Below, piece after piece: positions 1 through 7,048 of a DNA stretch of 8,023 nucleotides. The position numbers and the translations under genes are program-made. The DNA lies in assembly GCA_025359585.1 (NCBI GenBank), contig JANYFX010000598.1, positions 1 to 8,023 of the forward strand, in the 5' to 3' direction. The stretch's first letter is position 1. Every line of letters begins with the position of its first letter. The notes beneath the pieces were generated by a model. It was given only the letters and a program-made list of their open reading frames with translations. It had not been told where the DNA came from and ran no database searches. This DNA comes from Rhizobacter sp. (GTDB taxonomy: Bacteria > Pseudomonadota > Gammaproteobacteria > Burkholderiales > Burkholderiaceae_C).

Positions 1-610
1 TGCCCATCGTGTTGCAGGTGCCGGCCGAGCGCGACATGCCGGCTTCGGCCGAGAGGAATTTGTGCAGGTCGATCTCGCCGGCTTTCATCGCTTCGTGCAG
101 CTTCCACACCACCGTGCCGGAGCCGATGTCTTTCCCGTCGAGCTTGCCGTTCAGCATCGGGCCGCCGGTGACCACGATGGCCGGGATGTCGCAGCTCGCC
201 GCGCCCATCAGCAAGGCCGGCGTGGTCTTGTCGCAGCCGGTCAGCAGCACCACGGCGTCGATCGGGTTGCCGCGGATCGCTTCTTCGACATCCATGCTCG
301 CGAGGTTGCGCGTCAACATCGCGGTCGGGCGCAGGTTCGACTCGCCGTTCGAGAACACCGGGAACTCGACCGGGAAACCGCCAGCCTCCGAGACACCGCG
401 CTTCACGTGTTCAGCGATCTTGCGAAAGTGCGCGTTGCACGGCGTCAGCTCCGACCAGGTGTTGCAGATGCCGATGATCGGGCGGCCGTCGAACTCGTGG
501 TCGGGGATGCCCTGGTTCTTCATCCAGCTGCGGTACATGAAGCCGTTCTTGTCCTGGGTGCCGAACCATTCGGTCGAGCGCAGTTTTCGCTTGGGTGTCG
601 TGTCGGTCAT
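1..610 (-). CDS. IlvD/Edd-family aldonate dehydratase, probably L-arabonate-type (3' end outside window)
   Basis: This cytoplasmic enzyme would dehydrate a sugar acid to a 2-keto-3-deoxy acid using an Fe-S cluster and Mg2+. Only the first 203 codons are present, against roughly 570-600 residues in the family. The protein starts MTDTTPKRKLRSTEWFG. The family's three cluster cysteines are visible: C58 in TPCNAH, C126 in GCDKTT and C199 in SAGTCNTMG. D127 and K128 sit at the expected metal-binding positions, and E90 in FSNGESN is also likely a metal ligand. The WMKNQG, DGRP-IGI-NTWS and GGPMLNG segments resemble L-arabonate dehydratase of rhizobia and Azospirillum more than IlvD or Edd proper. 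The ATG overlaps the yjfF stop as ATGA and has no clear Shine-Dalgarno, so translation probably depends on coupling. The preceding transporters support a role in non-phosphorylative aldose catabolism. The exact substrate (arabonate, galactonate, fuconate or xylonate) cannot be fixed from the sequence. Confidence 0.93.
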   Translation of the reverse strand, partial: MTDTTPKRKLRSTEWFGTQDKNGFMYRSWMKNQGIPDHEFDGRPIIGICNTWSELTPCNAHFRKIAEHVKRGVSEAGGFPVEFPVFSNGESNLRPTAMLTRNLASMDVEEAIRGNPIDAVVLLTGCDKTTPALLMGAASCDIPAIVVTGGPMLNGKLDGKDIGSGTVVWKLHEAMKAGEIDLHKFLSAEAGMSRSAGTCNTMG

Positions 611-1641
611 GGCAGTCGTTTCGGAAGGGAGCGCGCCGTGAACAGGCGCTGCAGCAGGCAGAACACGAACAGCAGGGCGCCCACGACGATGCGCGTCCAC
701 CACGAGCTGAGCGTGCCGTCGAAGGAGATGAGGGTCTGGATGATGCCGAGCATCAACACGCCGAAGAGCGTGCCGGCCACGTAGCCGACGCCGCCGGTCA
801 GCAGCGTGCCGCCGATCACGACGGCGGCGATCGCGTCGAGCTCCAGCCCCATCGCGTGCAGGCCGTAGCCCGAGAGCATGTAGAAGGTGAACACCACGCC
901 GGCCAGCGCCGAGCAGAAACCCGAGAGCGTGTAGACGCCAATGATCGTGGAGCGCACCGGCAGGCCCATCAGCAAGGCAGAGCTTTCGCTGCCGCCGACC
1001 GCGTAGACCGCGCGGCCGAACGGTGTGCAGTGCGCGATGAACACGGCCACCAGCAGCACGACGATCGCGATCACCGCGCTGATCGAGATCGACGCGTCGC
1101 CCCAGACCGGGATGCGCAGCTGCGACACAGCCGTGTAATACGGGTCGGCGATGCTGATCGAGTCGATGCTGATCACGTAGCAAAGCCCGCGCGCCAGGAA
1201 CATGCCGGCGAGCGTGACGATGAAGGGCTGCAGCCTGAAACGTTCGATCAGGAAGCCCATGAACGCGCCGAAGGCGGTGCCCATCAGCAGCACCAGCGGC
1301 ACGGCGAGGGCCGGGCTCCAGCCGTGTTTTTCGACGAGCGAGGCCGAGACGATCGTGGTGAGCGCGATCACCGAACCGACCGAGAGGTCAATGCCGCCGG
1401 AGAGGATCACGAAGGTCATGCCGACCGCGACGATGATCAGGAAGGCGTTGTCGATCAGCAGGTTCAGGAACACCTGCAAAGAGAAGAATCCGGTGTAGGT
1501 GACGGAGCCGAGCGTGGCCATCGCGAAGAACAGCGAGATGGTGGCGGCGAGCGGCAGGTACTTGGGATTGATCCGAGTGGCTTTCGGCGTAGCCACAACT
1601 TTCGGTGCGGCTTCCGCCCCCGGCGTCACCACCGCGCTCAC
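607..1641 (-). CDS. yjfF: YjfF-type sugar ABC transporter permease
   Basis: This is an inner-membrane permease subunit of a CUT2 (ribose/galactofuranose-class) importer, 344 aa, close to the family's usual 330-350. The first 28 or so residues are Ala/Pro/Lys-rich and cytoplasmic, longer than in E. coli YjfF. Hydrophobic segments begin near residue 29. The BPD_transp_2 motif GGIDLSVGSV is at 82-91, followed by FGAFMGFLIERF (124-135), FIVTLAGMF (140-148), GLELDAIAAVVIGGTLLTGG (265-284) and FDGTLSSWWT (307-316). That last motif is close to E. coli YjfF and separates it from other permeases. The start is GTG, overlapping the ytfT stop as GTGA, with GAGG 7 nt upstream. It presumably pairs with the YtfT permease next to it as a heterodimer, since the pair is split into two genes just as in E. 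coli ytfT-yjfF. Its stop overlaps the dehydratase start by 4 nt. The substrate is inferred from homology: furanose sugars such as galactofuranose or L-arabinofuranose. Confidence 0.93.
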   Translation of the reverse strand: MSAVVTPGAEAAPKVVATPKATRINPKYLPLAATISLFFAMATLGSVTYTGFFSLQVFLNLLIDNAFLIIVAVGMTFVILSGGIDLSVGSVIALTTIVSASLVEKHGWSPALAVPLVLLMGTAFGAFMGFLIERFRLQPFIVTLAGMFLARGLCYVISIDSISIADPYYTAVSQLRIPVWGDASISISAVIAIVVLLVAVFIAHCTPFGRAVYAVGGSESSALLMGLPVRSTIIGVYTLSGFCSALAGVVFTFYMLSGYGLHAMGLELDAIAAVVIGGTLLTGGVGYVAGTLFGVLMLGIIQTLISFDGTLSSWWTRIVVGALLFVFCLLQRLFTARSLPKRLP

Positions 1642-2705
1642 GAACGCACCTCACCGCGCGGCTGTCGCTGCACCCAGCCGCGCACCGCGCTTCTGAACTC
1701 GGCCGACTGCAGCAGCATCACGAAGAAAACGACCACCGCCTTGACGACGAGGTTGATCTCGGGCGGCACGCCGAGCGAGTAGATCGCATACGTCAGCGTC
1801 TGGATGATCAGCGCGCCGATCAGGCTGCCGACGAGGCTGAAGCGCCCGCCCGTCAGCGCCGTGCCACCGAGCGTGACGGCGAGGATCGCGTCCAGCTCCA
1901 GCAACTGGCCGGCGTTGTTGCCGTCAGCGCTCGTCACGTTCGAGCTGATCAAGAGCCCCGCGATGCCGGCACACACGCCGCAGAACGCGTAGACGCCGAT
2001 GACGATGCGCCGCGCCTGGATGCCGGCCACGCGCGCCGCGCTCGGGTTGATGCCGACCGCCTGGATGAACAGGCCGAGCGCGCTGCGCGTGATCACGGCG
2101 TACAGCGCCGCGAACACCGCCGCCACGATGAAGAGCGAGAACGGCAGGCCGAACAGGTGGCCGCTGCCGAGAAAATAGTACGGCGCGTAATAGATCGTGA
2201 TGATCTGCCCGCCGGTGATCAGCTGCGCGATGCCGCGGCCCGCGACCATCAGGATCAGCGTCGCGATGATCGGCTGCATGCCAACACGCGCGACCAATAC
2301 GCCGTTCCACCAGCCGCACACCAGCGCGACCAGCAGGGCAGCCACGATCGCCAGCGGCATAGGGAAGCGGCTCGTGTGCGTGGCCACACCGTCGGTGACG
2401 ACGAGCGCACCGCCGATCATCCAGGCCGCGAGCGCGGCGGCGATGGCGACGACAGCGCCGACCGAGATGTCGATGCCACGCGTGGCGATCACGAGCGTCA
2501 TGCCGAGCGAGACCAGCATCAGCGGCGCAGCGCGGTTCAGGATGTCGATCAGGCTGCCGTAGAGGTGGCCACCGCGCCACTCGATGCGCAGGAAGTCGGC
2601 GTTGAACGCGGCGTTCAACGCGAGCAAAAGGAACAGCGTGAACAGTGGCCACGCCAGCGGGTGGCGGAAGGCGCGGGCCAGGCGGTCGGCAGTGGCCTCA
2701 CGCAT
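1638..2705 (-). CDS. ytfT: YtfT-type sugar ABC transporter permease
   Basis: This is an inner-membrane permease subunit of the second CUT2 importer, 355 aa versus about 341 in E. coli YtfT. It keeps the YtfT landmarks: GxLYGSLIDILNRAAP (46-61), GMTLVIATRGIDISVGAV (68-85), QPIIATLILMVAGRGIAQLITGGQI (144-168), ALGLFIQAVGIN (209-220), DGNNAG--LELDAILAV (261-277) and PPEINLVVKAVVV (314-326). It is predicted to have about eight to ten membrane helices. Residues about 100-115 (VVTDGVATHTSRFP region) form a polar loop roughly 14 residues longer than I recall for E. coli YtfT, which explains most of the extra length. The ATG overlaps the end of the ytfR-like ATPase gene by 8 nt and has GGAG 7 nt upstream, inside that gene. 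The YjfF partner follows with a 4-nt overlap. Substrate specificity is inferred, not shown. Confidence 0.93.
   Translation of the reverse strand: MREATADRLARAFRHPLAWPLFTLFLLLALNAAFNADFLRIEWRGGHLYGSLIDILNRAAPLMLVSLGMTLVIATRGIDISVGAVVAIAAALAAWMIGGALVVTDGVATHTSRFPMPLAIVAALLVALVCGWWNGVLVARVGMQPIIATLILMVAGRGIAQLITGGQIITIYYAPYYFLGSGHLFGLPFSLFIVAAVFAALYAVITRSALGLFIQAVGINPSAARVAGIQARRIVIGVYAFCGVCAGIAGLLISSNVTSADGNNAGQLLELDAILAVTLGGTALTGGRFSLVGSLIGALIIQTLTYAIYSLGVPPEINLVVKAVVVFFVMLLQSAEFRSAVRGWVQRQPRGEVRS
1639..1652 (-). promoter_or_regulatory. Shine-Dalgarno supporting the GTG start of yjfF
   Basis: GAGG (1652-1649, minus strand, within GGTGAGG) lies 7 nt upstream of GTG (1641-1639). The GTG shares 4 nt (GTGA) with the ytfT stop. 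The next in-frame ATG would lie beyond the start of the first hydrophobic segment, which supports the GTG. Confidence 0.65.
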
Positions 2706-4218
2706 GCTCGTGCTCCGCCGCGATCAATTCGTACACCGCGTCTTCGCTGCTGCCGGCCGGCAGCTCGCCGACCTTGCGCCGGTCGCGCAACACGGCGATG
2801 CGGTGCGAGACACGCACGACCTCGCTCATCTCCGACGAGATGAAGAGCACGGCCATGCCGTTCTGCGCGAGGCGCAGGATCTCGTCCATGATTTCCTGCT
2901 TGGCCGCCACGTCGATGCCACGGGTGGGCTCGTCGAGGATCAACAAGCGCGGCTCGGTCGCGAGCCAGCGCGCGATCATCGCCTTCTGCTGGTTGCCGCC
3001 CGAGAGCAGGCCGATCGGCGTTTCGACGCTCGCCGTCTGGATGCCCAGCGCCTTCACGAAACGCTCGGCCAGCACGACCTGCTCGGCGCGCGGAATGAAA
3101 CGCCGCACACCGAGCCGCGCCTGCAAGGCGAGTGCGATGTTTTCGCGCACCGAGAGCTCGGCCACGATGCCGTCGGTCTTGCGTTCTTCGGGGCACAGCG
3201 CCAGGCCGAGCGCGATCGCGTCGGCCGGGCTCGTGAACTGCACTGCCTGGCCGTCGACCTGCAACGTGCCCTGGTCGGGCGAGGCGAGGCCGAACAACAA
3301 ACGTGCGAGTTCGGTGCGGCCGGCGCCGAGCAGGCCGGCGAGGCCGACCACCTCACCGGCGCGCAGACTCAGGTCGAGCGGGAACAGCTGGCCGGCCTGG
3401 CCGAGGCCTTCGGCTTGCAACAAGACAGGCTCGCTCGCGTCGAGCATGGACAACGCGGCAGCGCTCGCCACCGAAGCCGCGAACTCGCGGCCCAGCATCG
3501 CGCTGATCAGCGCCTGCGGGCCGAGTTCGGCCGCCTTCCATTCGCCGACCCATTCGCCGTTGCGCAGCACCGTGATGCGGTCCGACACCGCGTACATCTG
3601 GTTCAGGAAGTGGGTGACGAACACGATCGCCAGACCTTCACCACGCAGCCGGCGCAGCACCGCGAACAGCTTCTGCACTTCGTCGTCGTCGAGGCTCGAG
3701 GTCGGCTCGTCGAGGATCAGCACTTTCGCTTCGACACCGAGCGCGCGGGCGATCGCGACCATCTGCTGCACGGCGACCGAGCAGCTCGACAACAACTGCG
3801 TCACGTCGATGTCGAGGCCGATGCGCCCGAGCAGCTCGCGCGCCCGCAGGTTGACGGCCGACCAGTCGATGCGAAAGCCCTGCAGCGCGCCGCAGCGCGG
3901 GTAACGCCCCGCGAAGATGTTCTCGGCGACCGTGAGGTTCGGGCACAGGTTCACCTCTTGATAAACCGTGCTGATGCCGAGCTTCTGCGCTTCCAGAGGC
4001 GAGGCCGGGCGGATCGGCCGGCCTTCGAGCAGCATCTGGCCGCCGCTCGATTCGAGCACGCCGGTCAGCAGCTTGATCAGGGTCGACTTGCCGGCGCCGT
4101 TCTGGCCCATCAGCGCGTGGATCTCGCCGGGGTAAAGCCGCAGCTTCACGTCGCGCAGCACGCTGACATCGCCAAAGCGTTTGTCGATGCCGCTGAGTTC
4201 GAGAACGGGCGTGCTCAT
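2698..4218 (-). CDS. ytfR: YtfR-type sugar ABC transporter ATPase (two nucleotide-binding domains)
   Basis: This ATPase energises the YtfT/YjfF permease pair from the cytoplasmic face. It is 506 aa from the chosen ATG, normal for fused CUT2 ATPases. Domain 1 has Walker A GQNGAGKST (38-46), Q-loop YQE (Q87), signature-region SVAVQQMVAIARAL (147-160), Walker B VLILDEP (166-172) and the switch His in VTHF (H203). Domain 2 has a degenerate Walker A GLLGAGRTE (295-303, R301 replacing the catalytic Lys), signature SGGNQQK (407-413), and LLILDEPTRGIDV (425-437). This asymmetry is standard in RbsA/XylG/YtfR proteins. YQEVNLCPNLTVAENIFAG, FVTHFLNQMYAVSDRITVLRNG and CPEERKTDGI closely resemble E. coli YtfR. 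The start is uncertain: an in-frame ATG at 4248 would add 10 residues and overlap gguB by 23 nt. The ATG at 4218, 7 nt after the gguB stop and just before the conserved N-terminus STPVLELSGI, is preferred. Neither start has a good Shine-Dalgarno. Confidence 0.94.
   Translation of the reverse strand: MSTPVLELSGIDKRFGDVSVLRDVKLRLYPGEIHALMGQNGAGKSTLIKLLTGVLESSGGQMLLEGRPIRPASPLEAQKLGISTVYQEVNLCPNLTVAENIFAGRYPRCGALQGFRIDWSAVNLRARELLGRIGLDIDVTQLLSSCSVAVQQMVAIARALGVEAKVLILDEPTSSLDDDEVQKLFAVLRRLRGEGLAIVFVTHFLNQMYAVSDRITVLRNGEWVGEWKAAELGPQALISAMLGREFAASVASAAALSMLDASEPVLLQAEGLGQAGQLFPLDLSLRAGEVVGLAGLLGAGRTELARLLFGLASPDQGTLQVDGQAVQFTSPADAIALGLALCPEERKTDGIVAELSVRENIALALQARLGVRRFIPRAEQVVLAERFVKALGIQTASVETPIGLLSGGNQQKAMIARWLATEPRLLILDEPTRGIDVAAKQEIMDEILRLAQNGMAVLFISSEMSEVVRVSHRIAVLRDRRKVGELPAGSSEDAVYELIAAEHEHA
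2703..2716 (-). promoter_or_regulatory. Shine-Dalgarno of ytfT inside the end of ytfR
   Basis: GGAG (2716-2713, minus strand) sits 7 nt before the ATG of the YtfT-type permease, within the His/Glu-rich tail codons of the ATPase gene. The two reading frames overlap by 8 nt. Confidence 0.65.
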
Positions 4219-4225
4219 CACGGCA

Positions 4226-5425
4226 TCACTTGTTCTTGTTGTAGACATCGACGAACACCGCCGCCAGCAGCACCAGGCCTTTGATGACCTGCTGGTAGTC
4301 GATGCCCACGCCGAGGATCGACATGCCGTTGTTCATCACGCCCATGATGAAAGCGCCGATCACCGCGCCCATCACCTTGCCCACGCCGCCCGAGGCCGAG
4401 GCACCGCCGATGAAACACGCGGCGATCACGTCGAGCTCGAAGCCGAGGCCGGCCTTCGGCGTGGCGGTGTTCAGCCGCGCGGCGAACACCAGGCCGGCGA
4501 GCGCCGCCAGCGCACCCATGTTGACGAAGGTGAGGAAGGCGAGCCGCTGCGTCTTGATGCCCGACAGCCGCGTGGCTTTCTCGTTGCCACCGAGCGCGTA
4601 GATGCGCCGGCCGACCGTGGTGCGCGTCGTCACGAAGTCGTAGGCCACGATCAACACGGCCATCACGATCAGCACGTTCGGCAACCCCTTGTACGAGGCC
4701 AGCAGCCAGCTGAAGTACAGGATGATCGCGGCGAAGACCGCGTTCTTCAGCACGAAGAACACGAAGGGCTCGGCCTCCATGCCGTGCCGCACGAGCTGGC
4801 CACGGCCGCGCACCTTGAACAGCACCAGCAGCACGGCAGCCACCGCGCCGATCACGAGCGAGGTGGTGCGCAGCGTTTCGCCACCGAGCGGGTCGGCGAT
4901 GAAGCCAGAACTCAGCTTCTGGAACAGCTCGGGAAACGGCCCGACCGACTGCCCCGCGAGCAAGGCCAGCGTGAGCCCCTTGAACACCAACATGCCGGCG
5001 AGCGTGACGATGAACGACGGGATGCGCGCGAACGCCACGAACCAGCCTTGCGCCGCGCCGATGGCCGCGCCGACCACGATGCACAGCAGCGTCGTCGGCA
5101 CGAAGTGCCATTCGTACTCGACCATCAACACCGCCGCCAGCGCGCCGATGAAACCGCAGACCGAACCGACCGACAAGTCGATGTGGCCAGCCACGATCAC
5201 GAGCAGCATGCCCAGCGCCATGATGACGATGTAGCTGTTCTGCAGCAGCAGGTTGGTCAGGTTCAGCGGGCGCAGCAGCGTGCCGTCGGTCAGCACCTGG
5301 AACAGCGCCATGATCGCGACCAGCGAGATCAGCATGCCGTACTCGCGCAGGTTGTTCTTGATGAAGCCGGCGTGCGAGCGCGGAGCGTTCGCGGGCTGGT
5401 TGGTCACGGCCTTGTCAGTCGGCAT
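4226..5425 (-). CDS. gguB: GguB/XylH-type sugar ABC transporter permease
   Basis: This is the inner-membrane permease of the ChvE-GguAB importer, 399 aa, matching the roughly 390-400 aa of GguB and XylH and longer than the second system's permeases. One gene presumably gives a homodimer. About 25 polar residues precede the first helix (FIKNNLREYGMLISLVAIMALF, 21-42). The family motif GHIDLSVGSVCGF spans 80-92, followed by GxxQGWFVAFxRIPSFIVTLAGMLVFKG (123-150). A long central insertion (about 155-215, with GPFPELFQKLSSGFI and a basic KVRGRGQ stretch) is typical of XylH/GguB. The C-terminal part carries GRRIYALGGNEKATRLSGI (272-290) and FELDVIAACFIGGASASGGVG (329-349). The ATG lies inside the end of gguA (11-nt overlap) with GGGGAG 8 nt upstream. 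Its best functional partner is the ATPase encoded immediately upstream, with ChvE as the binding protein. The final residues are KNK. Confidence 0.94.
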   Translation of the reverse strand: MPTDKAVTNQPANAPRSHAGFIKNNLREYGMLISLVAIMALFQVLTDGTLLRPLNLTNLLLQNSYIVIMALGMLLVIVAGHIDLSVGSVCGFIGALAAVLMVEYEWHFVPTTLLCIVVGAAIGAAQGWFVAFARIPSFIVTLAGMLVFKGLTLALLAGQSVGPFPELFQKLSSGFIADPLGGETLRTTSLVIGAVAAVLLVLFKVRGRGQLVRHGMEAEPFVFFVLKNAVFAAIILYFSWLLASYKGLPNVLIVMAVLIVAYDFVTTRTTVGRRIYALGGNEKATRLSGIKTQRLAFLTFVNMGALAALAGLVFAARLNTATPKAGLGFELDVIAACFIGGASASGGVGKVMGAVIGAFIMGVMNNGMSILGVGIDYQQVIKGLVLLAAVFVDVYNKNK

Positions 5426-6965
5426 GAACCGAACTCCCCGAGTTGACGATGGCCCGCATGATGCGCTCCTGCGACGCTTCGGCCGCCGTGAATTCGGCGA
5501 CGAAGCGGCCTTCGTTCATCACGTAAATGCGGTCGCACATGCCGAGCAGTTCGGGCAGTTCCGATGAAATGAAAAGCACACCTTTGCCCTCGCTCGCGAG
5601 TTGCTCGATGATGGTGTAGATCTCGTACTTGGCGCCCACGTCGATGCCACGCGTGGGCTCGTCGAGCATCAGCAGTTCGGGCTGCGTGAACAACCACTTG
5701 CTCAGCACCACCTTCTGCTGGTTGCCACCCGACAGGTTGACGACGTGCTGGTTCACGCCCGCGCAGCGGATGTTCAATGCGGCCCGGTAGTCGGTTGCGA
5801 CCTTGAACTCGCGGCCGGTGTCGATCACGCCCGCTTTGGCCACGGCCCCGAGGTTGGCGAGCGTGATGTTCTTGCCGATCTCCTCTTCGAGCACCAGGCC
5901 GCAGCCCTTGCGGTCTTCGGTCACGTAGGCGATGCCATGGTCGATGGCCTTGCGCACGCTGCTCACGTCGACCACCTTGCCATGCATCGACACCGAACCG
6001 CTGATGCGTTGGCCGTAGGAGCGGCCGAACACGCTCATCGCGAACTCGGTGCGGCCGGCGCCCATCAGCCCGGCGATGCCGACGATTTCGCCGCGCCGCA
6101 CCTGCAGGTTCACGCCCCTGATCTGTTCGCGCTCGGGGTGCAGCTCGTGGTGCACACGCCAGTCGCGCACCTCGAACACGGTTTCGCCGATGTTCGGCGT
6201 GCGCTGCGGAAAGCGGTGCGCCATGTCGCGCCCGACCATGCCTCGGATGATGCGGTCTTCGCTGACGGGCGCGCCGCGGCAGTCGAGCGTTTCGACGGTG
6301 CTGCCGTCGCGCAGCACCGTGATCGAGTCGGCCACCTTGGCGATCTCGCCGAGCTTGTGCGAGATCAATATCGCCGCCACGCCCTGTGCCTTCAGTTCCA
6401 GCAGCAGGTCGAGCAGCGCGTCGCTGTCGCTTTCGTTCAGGCTCGCGGTGGGCTCGTCGAGGATCAGCAGTCGGACCTTCTTCGACAGCGCCTTGGCAAT
6501 CTCCACCAGCTGTTGTTTGCCGATGCCCAGGTCGTCGACCAGCGTGGTCGGCGATTCTTTCAGGCCGACCTTGGCGAGCAGCTCGCGGGTTCGGGCGTAG
6601 GCGGCGAACCAGTCGATCACACCGGCGTGTGCGATCTCGTTGCCGAGAAAGATGTTCTCTGCGATCGAGAGCAGCGGCACGAGGGCCAGCTCCTGGTGAA
6701 TGATGATGATGCCGAGCGCTTCGCTGTCGGCAATGCCCTTGAAGCGGCGCGGTGTGCCTTCGAAGTGGATCTCGCCTTCGAAGCTGCCCGAGGGGTACAC
6801 ACCGCTCAGCACCTTCATAAGCGTCGACTTGCCGGCGCCGTTTTCGCCGACCAGCGCGTGGATCTCGCCGGCACGCACCACGAGGTTCACGTCGGCCAGT
6901 GCCTTCACGCCGTGAAACGCCTTGCTGATGCCACGCATCTCCAGGATCTTGCCGTCGCTTTGCAC
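5415..6965 (-). CDS. gguA: GguA/XylG-type sugar ABC transporter ATPase (two nucleotide-binding domains)
   Basis: This ATPase drives the GguB permease for aldose import, 516 aa, as expected for GguA/XylG (about 510). Domain 1 has Walker A GENGAGKST (40-48), Q-loop HQE (Q91), the family's variant signature LGIGKQQLVEIAKAL (146-160), Walker B LLILDEP (166-172) and switch His in ISHK (H203). Domain 2 has a degenerate Walker A GLMGAGRTE (299-307, Arg for Lys), signature LSGGNQQK (411-418) and LLMLDEPTRGIDV (431-443), ending in FISSELPELLGMCDRI. The start is GTG, fixed by a near-perfect GGAGGTG 7 nt upstream and by the conserved N-terminus ILEMRGISKAF beginning at residue 7. It follows the binding-protein gene after an 83-nt spacer with a stem-loop and overlaps gguB by 11 nt. 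The named gguA/gguB pair is assigned mainly because the adjacent binding protein is ChvE-like. XylG, MmsA and AraG are related alternatives. Confidence 0.94.
   Translation of the reverse strand: MQSDGKILEMRGISKAFHGVKALADVNLVVRAGEIHALVGENGAGKSTLMKVLSGVYPSGSFEGEIHFEGTPRRFKGIADSEALGIIIIHQELALVPLLSIAENIFLGNEIAHAGVIDWFAAYARTRELLAKVGLKESPTTLVDDLGIGKQQLVEIAKALSKKVRLLILDEPTASLNESDSDALLDLLLELKAQGVAAILISHKLGEIAKVADSITVLRDGSTVETLDCRGAPVSEDRIIRGMVGRDMAHRFPQRTPNIGETVFEVRDWRVHHELHPEREQIRGVNLQVRRGEIVGIAGLMGAGRTEFAMSVFGRSYGQRISGSVSMHGKVVDVSSVRKAIDHGIAYVTEDRKGCGLVLEEEIGKNITLANLGAVAKAGVIDTGREFKVATDYRAALNIRCAGVNQHVVNLSGGNQQKVVLSKWLFTQPELLMLDEPTRGIDVGAKYEIYTIIEQLASEGKGVLFISSELPELLGMCDRIYVMNEGRFVAEFTAAEASQERIMRAIVNSGSSVHAD
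5423..5439 (-). promoter_or_regulatory. Shine-Dalgarno of gguB inside the end of gguA
   Basis: GGGGAG (5439-5434, minus strand) lies 8 nt before the gguB ATG (5425-5423) and is itself within the last codons of gguA. Ribosomes finishing gguA would pass over it, consistent with coupled translation and a fixed ATPase-to-permease ratio. Confidence 0.7.
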
Positions 6966-6977
6966 CCCTTCACCTCC
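6963..6977 (-). promoter_or_regulatory. Strong Shine-Dalgarno deciding the GTG start of gguA
   Basis: On the minus strand GGAGGTG (6977-6971) precedes GTG (6965-6963), with 7 nt between GGAGG and the start codon. The next in-frame ATG, at codon 10, would cut off the start of the conserved N-terminal beta strand. The GTG is therefore the real start. This is the strongest ribosome-binding site in the window and is the entry point to the coupled membrane-component block. Confidence 0.85.
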
Positions 6978-7005
6978 GAGCCAACCCTGCCAGATGCCAA
7001 GTTCA

Positions 7006-7034
7006 CAGCGCGGGCGGCTCGCACCCGCGCGCTG
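7006..7034 (-). other. Intercistronic stem-loop between chvE and gguA
   Basis: On the transcribed strand a perfect 7-bp GC stem (GCGCGGG at 7030-7024 pairing with CCCGCGC at 7014-7008) encloses a 9-nt loop that could add two more pairs. With a 2-nt bulge it extends outward to CAGCGC...GCG/CTG, covering 7006-7034. It starts 15 nt after the chvE stop and ends about 30 nt before the gguA Shine-Dalgarno. No T-run follows, so it is not a standard intrinsic terminator. Such hairpins after binding-protein genes commonly protect the upstream mRNA from 3' exonucleases and give excess binding protein over membrane subunits. That role is inferred here. Confidence 0.6.
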
Positions 7035-7048
7035 CTTCCGATCAACGC

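Noticed and set aside
9..641. Plus-strand open frame at the left edge
   Set aside because: The minus strand here encodes the dehydratase, with its three cluster cysteines. The plus-strand product looks like a shadow translation.
595..1782. Plus-strand open frames opposite yjfF and ytfT, including a His/Asp/Arg/Gln-rich 395-codon frame
   Set aside because: Low-complexity shadow translation of permease genes. The minus-strand frames carry recognisable family motifs along their whole length.
2992..3320. Loss of the catalytic Lys in the second Walker A as a sign of a broken ATPase
   Set aside because: Both ATPases have Arg at this site (GLLGAGRTE and GLMGAGRTE). This degenerate second domain is normal for fused sugar ATPases of this class.
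2584..4284. Long plus-strand open frame (566 codons) opposite the second ATPase gene
   Set aside because: It is antisense to a clear ATPase gene. Its product is rich in Arg, His, Gln, Ala and Asp with no domain, as expected when a high-GC gene with G/C third positions is read backwards.
2698..6965. The two ATPase genes as a recent tandem duplication
   Set aside because: They belong to different subfamilies (GguA/XylG-like and YtfR-like), differ across most of their length, and are each followed by different permease types. Shared motifs are family-wide.
7006..7034. Intrinsic transcription terminator after chvE
   Set aside because: The stem is GC-rich, but no T-run follows it on the transcribed strand and the downstream gene is a functional partner. 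It is kept as a stem-loop rather than a terminator.
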